NCBI GenBank assembly: GCA_033127725.1
Contig: AP026798.1
Span: forward strand, 2,046,001-2,110,000
Direction of reading: 5' to 3'
DNA length: 64,000 nucleotides
DNA from: Bombiscardovia nodaiensis
GTDB taxonomy: Bacteria > Actinomycetota > Actinomycetes > Actinomycetales > Bifidobacteriaceae
How positions within the stretch are numbered: position 1 is the stretch's first letter; each line of letters begins with the position of its first letter. Positions 36,734-45,862 of the stretch are shown here, one piece after another. The translations under genes were made by a program, and so were the position numbers. The notes under the pieces are model-generated. The model saw nothing but the letters and a program-made list of their open reading frames with translations. It was not told where the DNA came from and made no database searches.

Positions 36734-38302
36734 TCACACAATCTTGGGCATGGGCGTGGTGAGGGAGGTGGTCAAATTCACCTGAACCAGACCTGCGCCA
36801 GTGTGGGGCTCTACCTTTTTCAGGGTCACTGAGCGCTCAGATTCGGGCGCGCGGTCGTCGTCGGTCATCGTAGCTGGCGACTTGACAGCCAGAGGCACCA
36901 AATCATTCAAGCTCAAGCCCTGTTTCTCGCACAAGTCCTGCGCTTGGGCCAGCGAATCCGCAAACGACGGACCGGCGATCACGCGCTCGGCTCGGACCCC
37001 ATAGGCGCTGTCTGCCACCCACTTGAGCTGCTCCAGCAGGTCCATGCCCTTGTGGCTGTGTAGGGACTCGGCCTGGGAGTGTCCTTGCTCAGCCAGGCCC
37101 GGATCTTGGCTGACTCCAGAGCCCGTCTGGCCCGCCTCCAAGGCAGCGAGGAAATCGTCGAGCTGTGGCGTCAGCGCTGGTCCACCGTCGCGGAAGAGAT
37201 TGCCCATGATGGGCTTACGGAAGCCGAGCGTGGCCGCAGTCTCCTCCAGCTCGCCGCGCTCCCCATCCTCACCCTCCCAAAGGTTGACTAGGGGGAAGGC
37301 CGGGATGCCCAAGCCCTCCAAACGGTTGACGTGGAAGGGATAGCGCCAGCGCAGGGCCGGGTCATCGCGCCAGGTTGTGGCCCGAGTGACCACCACGGCA
37401 GCAGCAGGCCAGGGAGCGCCGAACTCGCGCGCCGCTATGTCGAGCCACTTCTGAGCGCCCGCGTCAGCCCCGTACCCGGCTTCCACCACGACAATGTCGT
37501 GCCGGGCGAGCGCCAACTCCACCGACACCAGGCTTGGAATGCCCAGAGAGACATTGCCGAAGGGGCCAGCATGCATGTAAACCGTGGAACCGGCCTGGGT
37601 GGTCATCATCGCCGGTTGAACCGCCCCGCCCAGCAGGTTCGTAATCCGCCAGAGGTCAATAAAATCGCCAAAGCGCACGGGTTGGCCGTCCAGAGTGCCG
37701 GCAGTCATAGCGCCCACGCGAGCAGAGAGCTCCTCCATTGAGCGCGAGAGCACCAGAATCTGCATTAGCTCGCAGGTGGGGGTCAGGACCACTCGTTCAG
37801 CAATATTCGCCTTACCCCGGTCCACAGCAATCTGGCGCAGGGCCCTGGAGGGCACTTCGGAGACGCGCGGCACCAAAATAGTATCGAGCTGACCCTCGTC
37901 CACGGCCTTCTCCGCAAAGGAGACCAGAAGATTCTGCGCGTTCTCAATGGCCGCCATCTCACCGCACAGGCCCCAGTCAGCCAGTTCCGGGTGCGCCAGG
38001 GAAGACTTGCCGCCGCCCGAAGCACCGCCCTTGGAACCGGCGGCAGTAATGCCCATACTCGGCTGGCGCAAAACCGCCACCGCGTCCAGACCGCGAGCGC
38101 ACAGGGCATCAACCAGGGCGATAGTCGTGGTCGTCTTGCCCTCTCCGCGCGAGGCTTTGAGGGGGGTGTCGGCCGTAACTAACACCATCTGCCCTGGCCG
38201 CTTCCGCTCGCTCGGATGGGCCTTCAAGTAGTCCAGGTAGCCAAAAGCGTCTACCTTGCTCACCAGGCCGTAGGGGGTGACAAAATCGTCGAAGGTGGTC
38301 AT
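36734..38302 (-). CDS. fhs: Formate--tetrahydrofolate ligase
   Basis: A 522-residue enzyme that makes 10-formyl-THF from formate, ATP and THF for purine and fMet synthesis. The P-loop region TADTPLKASRGEGKTTTT (43-60), VLRQPSMGITAAGSKGGASGGG, NIAERVVLTPTCELMQILVLS, DIVVVEAGYGADAGAQKW and LGIPAFPLVNLW are characteristic. It is somewhat shorter than the clostridial enzyme (about 556). ATG at 38302 follows AGGAG; the frame extends to 38323 without support. Monocistronic. Bifidobacteria producing formate by pyruvate formate-lyase could use it to capture C1 units (inference). Confidence 0.95.
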   Translation of the reverse strand: MTTFDDFVTPYGLVSKVDAFGYLDYLKAHPSERKRPGQMVLVTADTPLKASRGEGKTTTTIALVDALCARGLDAVAVLRQPSMGITAAGSKGGASGGGKSSLAHPELADWGLCGEMAAIENAQNLLVSFAEKAVDEGQLDTILVPRVSEVPSRALRQIAVDRGKANIAERVVLTPTCELMQILVLSRSMEELSARVGAMTAGTLDGQPVRFGDFIDLWRITNLLGGAVQPAMMTTQAGSTVYMHAGPFGNVSLGIPSLVSVELALARHDIVVVEAGYGADAGAQKWLDIAAREFGAPWPAAAVVVTRATTWRDDPALRWRYPFHVNRLEGLGIPAFPLVNLWEGEDGERGELEETAATLGFRKPIMGNLFRDGGPALTPQLDDFLAALEAGQTGSGVSQDPGLAEQGHSQAESLHSHKGMDLLEQLKWVADSAYGVRAERVIAGPSFADSLAQAQDLCEKQGLSLNDLVPLAVKSPATMTDDDRAPESERSVTLKKVEPHTGAGLVQVNLTTSLTTPMPKIV

Positions 38303-38414
38303 AAACTGAAGGCTCCTATCCAAGCGCTATGAAGCATGAAAAATACTGGAAAAAGTAATGAATCCGCAGTCTGGACAATGGTGCAAACGTACATTATGAG
38401 CAGCTGCGCAGGAA

Positions 38415-38452
38415 ACCGCTGGGAGCTGGGCTAGCACCGAGCCCCCAGCGGT
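38415..38452 (-). terminator. Hairpin terminator after the C69 dipeptidase gene
   Basis: ACCGCTGGG (38415-38423) pairs with CCCAGCGGT (38444-38452), with further pairing inside. Few T residues follow. Confidence 0.75.
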
Positions 38453-38462
38453 AGCAATGGTT

Positions 38463-39989
38463 CTAGTTGTCGGACATGTGGTAGCCGTTGCGCATCTTCA
38501 TGCTCACGGTGTAGAGCACGGAGGCGAGCAAGTCGTCAGTTTCCCGGCGCAACTGGCTGGCCATAGTCTCGTTGGCGGCAGCCAAGACTTCACGTACCTC
38601 AGCGTTGTCGGTGCCTTGGTCCGCGCCCTCCAGGCGGGCCACCTGCTCATCTGTGGCGGCGACCAGACGGTGACCCATGCCACCGACCTTCTCCTGGTAG
38701 CGCTCGTTGGCATTGGAGGTGTCGGCGAACGCGGAGTCAGACAGGGCAGCAATCAGGCGGTCTGACCAGTAGATACTCTCGGTCGTAACCTGGTTGTCCA
38801 CCACCGAGACGTAGGCGGGCATGGTGTCCACATTGGCGTAGAAGGGGGCCAGGGCGTTGAAGGGGTTGGAGCCGAAAGCCATCCACTGCACAGCCCGGCA
38901 GGATTCGGGGCGGTAGGGGCGCAGCTGGATGACGGCCAGCTGGTCGTTGCGGTTGATACCGATGGGGCGGAAAAGGCCGCGCGTGTGCTCGTCGCCAATC
39001 TTGGAGTAGGGGTCGTAAGCCGTGCCCTGATAGTGGGAGCTCAAAATATACTTGACATCTTCAACTGTTATTTTGCGCTCGGGCTGCCGGCACCAGGGAA
39101 TGTCGTCGCTCATGGGGCGGTGGTCAGCGTCCGGGCCGTCCCACACCTCGTCGTAGGGGTTGAGGAAGCGCTGCATGTACCAGGCGCGGGGCGTGTTGTA
39201 CACATGGTCGGAGTCCGAGTGGGAGCCGAAGGCCGTGCGGGGGTTCAGCGGAGAGCTGGGCTCTACCGCCAAGTCCAGATGGTTCTCCTCGATGAACTCG
39301 CGCAGGTCGGCCGAGCACATGAAGTCCTCTTGCTGACCAAAAGCGTCGTCCAGGTCGAACTCGTCGATGCCCAGCTGATTGGGCATGGTCACATAGCAGT
39401 CGTCGGGCACGCGGCGGGCAATCCAGTGGTGGCCGCCGATGGTCTCAATCCACCAAATCTCGTCCACGTCGGAAAAAGCCACGCCGTTCATCTCGTAGGT
39501 GCCGTACTGCTCCAGGAGCTCACCCATCCGCTGCACACCCTCACGCGCCGAGTGAATGTAGGGCAGGATGATCGTGACCAAATCCTCTTCGCCAATACCG
39601 CCGGGCTGCTCGGGCACGTAATCGGCGCTGCCGGACTTACCTACGGCCGGCACCAGCTCCACCAGTGGGTCGGCGCCTAGAACGCGCTCGTTGGTCGTAA
39701 TCGTCTCGGTGGCGGTCATGGCCACATTCACTGCGTTCACGCCGTTTTGCCCCCAGACGCCCTCGTCGTCCACAGCGTTGGGCACAGCCGTGTAACGCAT
39801 GGGATTATCGGGCAGCTCAATAGCGACGTGGCTGAGCACGCTCGTATAGTGGCGGGGCTGCTCGCTGGGTTGTACGACAATCAGCTTTTTGGGACGGAAC
39901 TCGCCGTTGGCCGAATCTTCGTTGCGGGCAATAATCGTTGAGCCGTCGTAGCTCGCGTCTTTTCCGACTAAGAGCGTAGTGCAGGGCAT
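38463..39989 (-). CDS. pepD: Dipeptidase, peptidase family C69 (PepD)
   Basis: A 508-residue Ntn-hydrolase-fold dipeptidase. Maturation or catalysis uses the N-terminal cysteine; here MPCTTLLVGKDASYDGSTIIARNEDS, with Cys3 at the expected place and no propeptide. Further family stretches are EGVWGQNGVNAVNVAMTATET, LPYIHSAREGVQRMGELLEQYGTYEMNGVAFSD, WWIETIGGHHWIARRVPDD and DYNPYDEVWDGPD-like text around NPYDEVWDGPDADHR. It would hydrolyse a broad range of dipeptides in the cytosol. ATG with AAGGAAGG seven bases upstream. A monocistronic unit ended by the hairpin at 38415. Confidence 0.92.
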   Translation of the reverse strand: MPCTTLLVGKDASYDGSTIIARNEDSANGEFRPKKLIVVQPSEQPRHYTSVLSHVAIELPDNPMRYTAVPNAVDDEGVWGQNGVNAVNVAMTATETITTNERVLGADPLVELVPAVGKSGSADYVPEQPGGIGEEDLVTIILPYIHSAREGVQRMGELLEQYGTYEMNGVAFSDVDEIWWIETIGGHHWIARRVPDDCYVTMPNQLGIDEFDLDDAFGQQEDFMCSADLREFIEENHLDLAVEPSSPLNPRTAFGSHSDSDHVYNTPRAWYMQRFLNPYDEVWDGPDADHRPMSDDIPWCRQPERKITVEDVKYILSSHYQGTAYDPYSKIGDEHTRGLFRPIGINRNDQLAVIQLRPYRPESCRAVQWMAFGSNPFNALAPFYANVDTMPAYVSVVDNQVTTESIYWSDRLIAALSDSAFADTSNANERYQEKVGGMGHRLVAATDEQVARLEGADQGTDNAEVREVLAAANETMASQLRRETDDLLASVLYTVSMKMRNGYHMSDN

Positions 39990-40189
39990 GTGGGCGCCTT
40001 CCTTTGTGTGTGCAATCAGCCTGTATGTGCCATCTCAACCGCTGCGCGCCTGGAAAGCTGACGAAGCGGCGAGATATGCTCCCTACTCTACCGCCAGCAG
40101 GTAACGGAGCAAAGACCTGGGTAACTTTCCGTCGCTGAGCGCACAAACCTGGCCGTCGCACCAGAAACTGGCCTTCAACCGAACAGCTT

Positions 40190-40753
40190 TCAGGCTCGGG
40201 CAGGCAGCCAGACTTCGGCGCAGGCGACCACCGACGGACTCTTGCGGACGGCACCTTCTAAAGCGTTGAGCCAGAAGCCCTCCTGCAGGCCCGGCAGGGG
40301 TTCGCTGGTGGCCCAAACGCGCAGCAGGTACTCGTGCGTCTGATCGGGAGGCGTGGGGCCGTTGTAGCGCTCGGTCACGGCCAGATTGCTGCTGCCCACG
40401 AACTTGGAGGCTGCCGACGTTTTGCCCTGGGGCACACCGGGGATGAGCTTGGGCAGGCGGCGGGAAAAGTCGGCAGGAATAGCGAGCGCATCGGCAGCGT
40501 TGGCCGACGCTTGCAGCTGCTGGCGGGCGAGCTCTAGGGGCAGATTCGCCAGGGACCAGTGAATCCACTGGAAGCCGCAGACCGGGATGGAATCAGGGTC
40601 CACAAACTCCCAAGACAGGTAAGCGGCTTGCGAGGGAATTTGCTCGACAGTAAAGGGGAAGGAGGCGACCGGCGTGCCGTCAACCTGTGCGGACTGGGGC
40701 GCGCGCTTGGCATAGGTATCGGGAACGATGTCAAAATCGGTAAAAATTCTCAT
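40190..40753 (-). CDS. YbhB/YbcL family phosphatidylethanolamine-binding-like protein
   Basis: A 187-residue PEBP-fold protein (Raf-kinase-inhibitor-like). Signatures are VDPDSIPVCGFQWIHWSLANLP and YNGPTPPDQTHEYLLRVWA, which form the anion-binding pocket. No signal peptide, so cytosolic. Bacterial functions are largely unknown. It stands alone between pepD and the second PTS operon, whose terminator lies just upstream of its start. Confidence 0.88.
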   Translation of the reverse strand: MRIFTDFDIVPDTYAKRAPQSAQVDGTPVASFPFTVEQIPSQAAYLSWEFVDPDSIPVCGFQWIHWSLANLPLELARQQLQASANAADALAIPADFSRRLPKLIPGVPQGKTSAASKFVGSSNLAVTERYNGPTPPDQTHEYLLRVWATSEPLPGLQEGFWLNALEGAVRKSPSVVACAEVWLPARA

Positions 40754-40818
40754 ACCCCTATTCTCTCCCCTATCCAGCCGCCGTCAAGTGGCAGATTCGG
40801 ACCACACCTGGCATGAGA

Positions 40819-40853
40819 AAACCCGGGCCTACTGACTTGCAGTAAACCCGGGC
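40819..40853 (-). terminator. Intrinsic terminator of PTS operon 2
   Basis: On the minus strand a long stem (about 15 bp with G-T pairs, two GCCCGGG blocks around ACTG-CAAGT-CAGT) is followed by GGGTTTTC. It lies 54 bp past the EIIC stop. Confidence 0.8.
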
Positions 40854-40906
40854 CAATTCAAAGGACAGGTAGGGGGCCGAGTACTCCAGCCCGCCAGCCT
40901 GACGTG

Positions 40907-42481
40907 TTACTTGACAGGAGCAGCGCCTTCGACGCCAGCCTCCTGAGCCTTGGCAGCCTTAGCGGCAGCGCGAGCAGCCTTAGCAGCGGCCTTCTGCGCT
41001 TCCTTCTCCTGCTGCTCCTGGGCCTTAATCTGGTCCATGAGCTCAGCGTGCTTGGCAGCGGGCAGCCAACCGGTGTTGACAACCTTGACCTGCCAGACCC
41101 AAGCCGCGGCGAAGAGCACCACAGCTACGATCATCAGCATGACAGCGCCCACCGGCAGACCCATCTGGGCCAGCTTGCCGACGACCGTGCCGTACCAGGC
41201 GAAGTCCGCATCGCCGAAGGTGGCGTTGGACAGGCCGAAGGAGCCGAGGACCGTCATCAGAATGGCGGGCAGGATGGTGATGAGCAGGCCGTTGATGAAA
41301 GCACCCACGATAGCGCCGATACGACCGCCGGTTGCGTTGCCGAAGACACCAGCACCGCCGCCGTCGAAGAAGTGAGGCACCATGCCGGGCAGAATCAGAG
41401 CCAGACCCCAGACCGGGCCGAGCCAAGCTGCAATAATCAGCAGGGCGACCAGACCGCCCGCGAAGGAGGCCAGGAAGCCAATCAGGGAGGCGTTAGCACC
41501 GTAGGGGAAGACAATCGGGATGTCCAGGGCCGGACGAGCGCCGGGGACAACCTTGTTGGCAATGCCCTGGAAGGCGGGAACCAGCTCGCCCAAGATGATA
41601 CGCACGCCGTAGAGGATGATGGAGACGCCAATGCCGAACTGCAGGGCCTGCGCGAAGGCGGCCATGAAGAAGGCACCATAGTTTCCGGGGTGCGAGGGGA
41701 AGATGGCGAAGGCTTCGGAAGCTGGCACCACGAAGGCAGCCCAGACCGAGAAGACCAGGTAGAGCACCACCATCAGCAGGGTAGTGGAGACCATGGAATC
41801 GCGCAGGAAGGACAGGCCCTTGGGGAAGTCGATGTCCTCAGTGGAGCGGGACTTCTTGCCCACGGCAGAGCCGACAGCACCGGAGACAATGTAGCCCAGG
41901 GTGTTGAAGTGGCCGATGGAGAGCTTGTCGGAGCCGGTAACGCGGTTCATGAAAGGCTGCGCGAAGGCGGGCATAACCACCATGATGACACCCATGAGGA
42001 CGGCACCGATGATGACGATGAGCCACTGGTTTGCGCCCTTGCCGAAGCCAACCGAGAGCACGAGTGCCATCAGCGTGGACATAAAGACCATGTGGTGGCC
42101 GGTCAGGAAGACATACTTCAAGGGGGTGAAGCGGGCAAACACCAGCATGAGCAGGAAGCTCAAGACGATGATGTAGGCCGAAGCAGCACCGAACTGGCTG
42201 GAAGCCTGGGCCACAATGACCTCGTTGGTGGGCACCACGCCGTGGGCTCCGGTAGCCTTAAAGACGAGCTTGCCGAAGGGGTCCAGAGCGTTGGTGACGA
42301 CTGTAGCACCGGCACCCAAAATCAGGTAGCCCATGGCGGCCTTCAAAGCGCCCGAAATGACCTGGCCGGTTGAGCGCTTGAGGGCGATCAAGCCAACCGC
42401 GGCCACAATACCTATGAGGTAGGCAGGGACGTTGAGTATCTCCTGGCTGATGAAGTTCAGCACAGCGAGTAAGACGTTCAT
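40907..42481 (-). CDS. PTS system EIIC, ascorbate/UlaA (SgaT) family (PTS 2)
   Basis: A 524-residue paralogue of the PTS 1 permease. Shared family stretches are ALDPFGKLVFKATGAHGVVPTNEVIV, YVFLTGHHMVFM, MPAFAQPFMNRVTGSDKLSIGHFN, LSFLRDSMV, GVRIILGELVPAFQGIANKV and FFDGGGAGVFGNATGGRIG. After the last membrane helix a 45-residue Ala/Lys-rich cytoplasmic tail (QEQQEKEAQKAAAKAARAAAKAAK) is added, absent from PTS 1. Last gene of IIA-IIB-IIC, itself behind ptsI. The substrate is unknown. Confidence 0.9.
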   Translation of the reverse strand: MNVLLAVLNFISQEILNVPAYLIGIVAAVGLIALKRSTGQVISGALKAAMGYLILGAGATVVTNALDPFGKLVFKATGAHGVVPTNEVIVAQASSQFGAASAYIIVLSFLLMLVFARFTPLKYVFLTGHHMVFMSTLMALVLSVGFGKGANQWLIVIIGAVLMGVIMVVMPAFAQPFMNRVTGSDKLSIGHFNTLGYIVSGAVGSAVGKKSRSTEDIDFPKGLSFLRDSMVSTTLLMVVLYLVFSVWAAFVVPASEAFAIFPSHPGNYGAFFMAAFAQALQFGIGVSIILYGVRIILGELVPAFQGIANKVVPGARPALDIPIVFPYGANASLIGFLASFAGGLVALLIIAAWLGPVWGLALILPGMVPHFFDGGGAGVFGNATGGRIGAIVGAFINGLLITILPAILMTVLGSFGLSNATFGDADFAWYGTVVGKLAQMGLPVGAVMLMIVAVVLFAAAWVWQVKVVNTGWLPAAKHAELMDQIKAQEQQEKEAQKAAAKAARAAAKAAKAQEAGVEGAAPVK

Positions 42482-42521
42482 ACTTTCTTCTCTTTCTGCT
42501 AATTCTTACGAGCCGAGCCGG

Positions 42522-42794
42522 TCAGTCGGCGTACTCTTGCAGGATGGACTTGACTTCGTCCAAATCCATAAAATTAGTCACCGTTTCAACCGGAGTGGTG
42601 GTTCCTTCCAGCTCGGGAGCGAGCTCCTTGGAAGTGAGCACAAGGTCGTTCATATTCGCGGTGCCCTTGGCCGAACCAGCGTCGGAAGTGGTGACGTTGA
42701 CGTCCATGCCCAGGTCGGCAGCCGCCTGCTCAACGTTGACCTTGAGCAGTACTGAAGTGCCGATACCGTTACCGCAAACGCACAAAATATCCAT
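42522..42794 (-). CDS. PTS system EIIB, UlaB type (PTS 2)
   Basis: A 90-residue IIB protein beginning MDILCVCGNGIGTSVLLK; the phospho-cysteine is Cys7 in VCGNGIGTS. ATG at 42794 has AAGGAA just upstream; an earlier in-frame ATG at 42806 overlaps that site. It lies 40 bp before the EIIC gene. Confidence 0.9.
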   Translation of the reverse strand: MDILCVCGNGIGTSVLLKVNVEQAAADLGMDVNVTTSDAGSAKGTANMNDLVLTSKELAPELEGTTTPVETVTNFMDLDEVKSILQEYAD

Positions 42795-42939
42795 AATTTC
42801 CTTCATTCCTTACAAGTCTGAAACTGCATTATTACGTGTATTACTGCGTATTACTCTTACTGCTAGCGAGCCTTGCTGCCCGCTGGCGGGGGCGCCGAAA
42901 CTGCCAGCGCCCGTAGGAAGGAGAGCCAAAACTTGCGGC

Positions 42940-43386
42940 TCAGCCTTCGAGAATGGCGCGAATCTCTTCGGGAGTTCCCGCCTGAGCCAATTTCGCCGTC
43001 TTTTCCTTGTTGGTCAGCGCGCCGGCGATGGCGGACATGACCTGCAAGTGCTCCTGCTCGTCACGGCCAGCCAGGCCAATCACCAGGGAGACCGGGTCGT
43101 TGGCCTTGTTGCCAAACTCGACCGGGGTCTTCAGGCGAACCCAAGACAGGCCAGTGCCCAGCACCGCGTCCGAAGGGCGGGAGTGAGCCAGAGCGAGGCC
43201 AGGGGCAATCACGATGTAGGGGCCCATCTTTTCCACCGTCTCGATCATCTGCTCGGTGTAAGCGTCAGTAGTGAAACCGGAGGCTACCAGGCGCTCACCA
43301 GCCTGCTGAATTGCGCCCTTCCAGTCCTCTACCGACACGTCCAGCGCGAACGACGAGTCCGGCAGGAAAGCTTTGAAATCTGCCAT
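42940..43386 (-). CDS. PTS system EIIA, UlaC type (PTS 2)
   Basis: A 148-residue IIA domain. The active histidine is in APGLALAHSRPSDA (about residue 68), as in the mannitol/fructose/ascorbate IIA fold. It receives phosphate from HPr. It is 82 bp behind ptsI on the same strand, so it is probably read with ptsI as well as from any local promoter, for example near TAATAC in the gap. Confidence 0.9.
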   Translation of the reverse strand: MADFKAFLPDSSFALDVSVEDWKGAIQQAGERLVASGFTTDAYTEQMIETVEKMGPYIVIAPGLALAHSRPSDAVLGTGLSWVRLKTPVEFGNKANDPVSLVIGLAGRDEQEHLQVMSAIAGALTNKEKTAKLAQAGTPEEIRAILEG

Positions 43387-43468
43387 GTGCAGCTCCTTAC
43401 TTATTGTCTCGTATTACTCACTCGAAGCGCCCAGCAGCCTACTCGGCGTTGAACGCTCGGGCGAAGAC

Positions 43469-45127
43469 TTATAAATCCCAGCCCTGGGGATGGTAGAACT
43501 CGCCATCTAGGGCGCGGGCCGCCAAATCCTTGGCTTCCTCCAGGGTGTGCTTGGCTAGCTCAGCACGCACGTCGTCCAGGGCCACAGGGGTCATGGACAA
43601 GCTGTTGACACCGATGCCGGCCAGAACTACAGCCAAATCAGGGTCAGCTGCAGCCTCGCCACACACACCCACGGGCATGCCGTTGGCGTTGCCCGCGTCC
43701 GCAATGAGCTTAATCGCGCGCAAAACGGCCGGATGCCAGGCGGTCTGGTAGGAGGCGACCGAGCCAAGTATGCGGTCGGCAGCCAGAGTGTACTGGGTTA
43801 AATCATTGGTACCAATGGAGACGAAATCGGCCACCTTCGCCACCTTGTCGGCCATCAGAGCAATCGAAGGCACTTCGGCCATGACGCCCACCTTCTTCAA
43901 GCCCTTGGCCTTGCCCAGCTTGACGAAGTAGGCAGCCTCGTGCTCGTCCGCCACCATGGGTGCCATGACCCACAGGTCAGCGTTGGTAGCGGCATCGGCG
44001 CGAGCCAGGGCCGTCAGCTGGTCGTCCAGCACCTGGTAGTGCTCCTTCAGGGTGCGCAGGCCGCGCAGGCCCAGAGCTGGGTTGGGCTCGTCCTCGGGAG
44101 TGAGGAAGGGCAGGGGCTTGTCAGCGCCCGCGTCGAGCATACGGATAACGACCTTGCGGCCGGGGAAGCGCTCCAGCAGAGCCTGGTAGGCCTTAGTCTG
44201 CACCTCCACGGACGGCGACTGCTCGAGTCCCAGGAAGAGGAACTCGGAGCGGAAGAGGCCCACGCCCTCGGCGCCGTACTCCAGGGCCGGATCGGCATCT
44301 TCGGGCTTGCCCACGTTGGCCAAGAGCGGAATCTTGTAGCCGTCCTTCAGCTGGCCGGGCTGGCCGCGCAGGGCCTTAGCCTGGTCGGCAGCCTGACGGG
44401 CCTGCTCAGCCTCGTCAATCTGCTCTTGTGTGGGGTCGGAAGTTACTTCGCTCTTGGCAGCGTTCACAATCAGCATGTCGCCAGTGTGGATGTCATCGGC
44501 TTCGGGGGCAGAAACGACTGCTACGATGCCGCGCGAACGGGCCAAAATGGCCGTGTGGCTGGTCGGGCCACCCTGGCTGGTGACGATAGCCAGCACCTTG
44601 CCCAAATCCAAGCTGGCCGTGTCGGCCGGAGAGAGGTCTGGGGCCACAAGCACGAAGGGCTTGTCGGACTGGGGCACGCCCGGAGCTGGAACGCCCAGGA
44701 GGGAAGCAATCACCCGCTGGCCCACGTCGTGCAGGTCGCCGGCACGCTCGCCCATGTAGCCGCCGATGGCCTTGAGCTGCTCCTCAAAGGAGCCAAAACC
44801 TTCGTAGGTAGCGCGCTCAGCAGTCTTGCCCGCGTCGAGCTGGGCCTTGATAGCAGTCTTCAGGGCTGGGTCTTGAGCCATCTGAGCCAGGGCCGTCAAA
44901 ATCGGGGCAGCCTGCTTGGCTCCCTCATCGCCCTCTTGGGCCGCCTGCGCCCGGACGAGCAAGTCCTTGTTGACCTCATCCATCGAACGCTCGATACGCC
45001 CCATTTCGCTTTCCGCGCTCAGCGAAGCGTTGCGAGGCTCATCGCTGGGCACATCCAGACTCGCTGCCATACGAATAGCTGGACCAACGGCGACACCACG
45101 CCCGATTCCTACACCTGAAATGATCAT
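43469..45127 (-). CDS. ptsI: Phosphoenolpyruvate-protein phosphotransferase (PTS enzyme I)
   Basis: A 552-residue general PTS enzyme that takes phosphate from PEP and gives it to HPr. The phosphohistidine is His191 in SQGGPTSHTAILARSRG. The PEP-binding barrel shows GVGLFRSEFLFL, VVIRMLDAGADKPLPF, NPALGLRGLR, VMAEVPSIAL, FVSIGTNDLTQYTLAADR and VGVCGEAAADP with the catalytic Cys. ATG at 45127 follows GGAG by seven bases; the frame extends to 45178 unsupported. It is first in the set ptsI-IIA-IIB-IIC and divergent from ptsH, whereas ptsH and ptsI form one operon in many bacteria. Confidence 0.96.
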   Translation of the reverse strand: MIISGVGIGRGVAVGPAIRMAASLDVPSDEPRNASLSAESEMGRIERSMDEVNKDLLVRAQAAQEGDEGAKQAAPILTALAQMAQDPALKTAIKAQLDAGKTAERATYEGFGSFEEQLKAIGGYMGERAGDLHDVGQRVIASLLGVPAPGVPQSDKPFVLVAPDLSPADTASLDLGKVLAIVTSQGGPTSHTAILARSRGIVAVVSAPEADDIHTGDMLIVNAAKSEVTSDPTQEQIDEAEQARQAADQAKALRGQPGQLKDGYKIPLLANVGKPEDADPALEYGAEGVGLFRSEFLFLGLEQSPSVEVQTKAYQALLERFPGRKVVIRMLDAGADKPLPFLTPEDEPNPALGLRGLRTLKEHYQVLDDQLTALARADAATNADLWVMAPMVADEHEAAYFVKLGKAKGLKKVGVMAEVPSIALMADKVAKVADFVSIGTNDLTQYTLAADRILGSVASYQTAWHPAVLRAIKLIADAGNANGMPVGVCGEAAADPDLAVVLAGIGVNSLSMTPVALDDVRAELAKHTLEEAKDLAARALDGEFYHPQGWDL

Positions 45128-45242
45128 TTTTGCACTCCTCAGTGCTCCTGCATATCGCGCGAACTTACCCACACACAAAGGGCTTGCTCACTTGCTTTCC
45201 GCTGCTGTTCGCTCAAGCCTTTCAGCTCAAACGAGGTCATGT

Positions 45243-45322
45243 AGGTCTCCCAGTATACACACTTTTCCCGCAGAATAACAACGGTAAACGATTTCTGTAA
45301 TGACAGGGAGACCTGCTATGCT
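45243..45322. promoter_or_regulatory. Divergent ptsI/ptsH promoter region with inverted repeat
   Basis: AGGTCTCCC (45243-45251) and GGGAGACCT (45306-45314) form a perfect 9-bp inverted repeat 54 bp apart. The left arm abuts a minus-strand -10 TATACT (45252-45257; -35 TTGTTA at 45276-45281) for ptsI. The right arm abuts a plus-strand -10 TATGCT (45317-45322) for ptsH; its -35 is poor. The symmetric placement suggests a shared operator; the nearby LacI protein is a candidate ligand (inference). Confidence 0.6.
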
Positions 45323-45394
45323 TGTCAGAGTTGATACGCCGCTCATCTTCGAGCCCAGCGCATCTTGCACGACCCCCAAGCAAAGGAGTTTCCC

Positions 45395-45664
45395 ATGGCA
45401 ACCATCACCCGCAGCGTCCTCATCACCGATCCGGTCGGTATCCACGCTCGTCCCGCCTCCGAATTTTCGCAGGCTGCAGCAGCCTCTGGCTGCAAGGTCA
45501 CCATCTCCAAGGAACCCGGCAAGCCCGGTGTCGATGCCTCCTCCATCCTCATGGTCATGAGCCTGGGCGTAGCCAAGGGCGACACCGTTGAGCTCACCGT
45601 GGACGGCGACAATGCCGAGCAGGTGGCTGATCAGCTCATTGAAGTTCTCACCAAGGCCGAGTAA
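45395..45664 (+). CDS. ptsH: Phosphocarrier protein HPr
   Basis: An 89-residue HPr. The phosphohistidine is in PVGIHARPAS (His17 here). The Ser46-like region reads VDASSILMVMSLGVAKGD. ATG at 45395 follows AAGGAG by six bases; an upstream ATG in frame at 45365 is not supported. It passes phosphate from enzyme I to both IIA proteins of the window. Divergent from ptsI and followed by the LacI regulator gene. Confidence 0.96.
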   Translation: MATITRSVLITDPVGIHARPASEFSQAAAASGCKVTISKEPGKPGVDASSILMVMSLGVAKGDTVELTVDGDNAEQVADQLIEVLTKAE

Positions 45665-45742
45665 GTCGACAGGCGAGTAGCGAGTACTTTCCACGAGTTA
45701 AAGCTGCGCAAATACCCTTGCAGCAGATCATCAAAGCTGGGA

Positions 45743-45769
45743 AGGCCTGCGCGCATTGGAGACAGGCCT
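45743..45769 (+). terminator. Possible terminator after ptsH
   Basis: AGGCCTG (45743-45749) and CAGGCCT (45763-45769) form a 7-bp hairpin with a 13-nt loop, followed by AACCCGGCTTT. A weak candidate. Confidence 0.4.
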
Positions 45770-45862
45770 AACCCGGCTTTCTGTGTGTCCGGTAGCCCGA
45801 TAAATGGGCAGACTTTGAACTGGCAGACACCGAGCTAAGAGCGAAAGTTCAGGAAGTGGCGC

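Noticed and set aside
40904..42373. 489-codon plus-strand frame rich in Gly/His/Asp
   Set aside because: Antisense shadow of the second PTS EIIC gene; composition is that of a reversed membrane-protein frame.
43940..45118. 392-codon plus-strand frame
   Set aside because: Antisense shadow of ptsI, which has all catalytic motifs.
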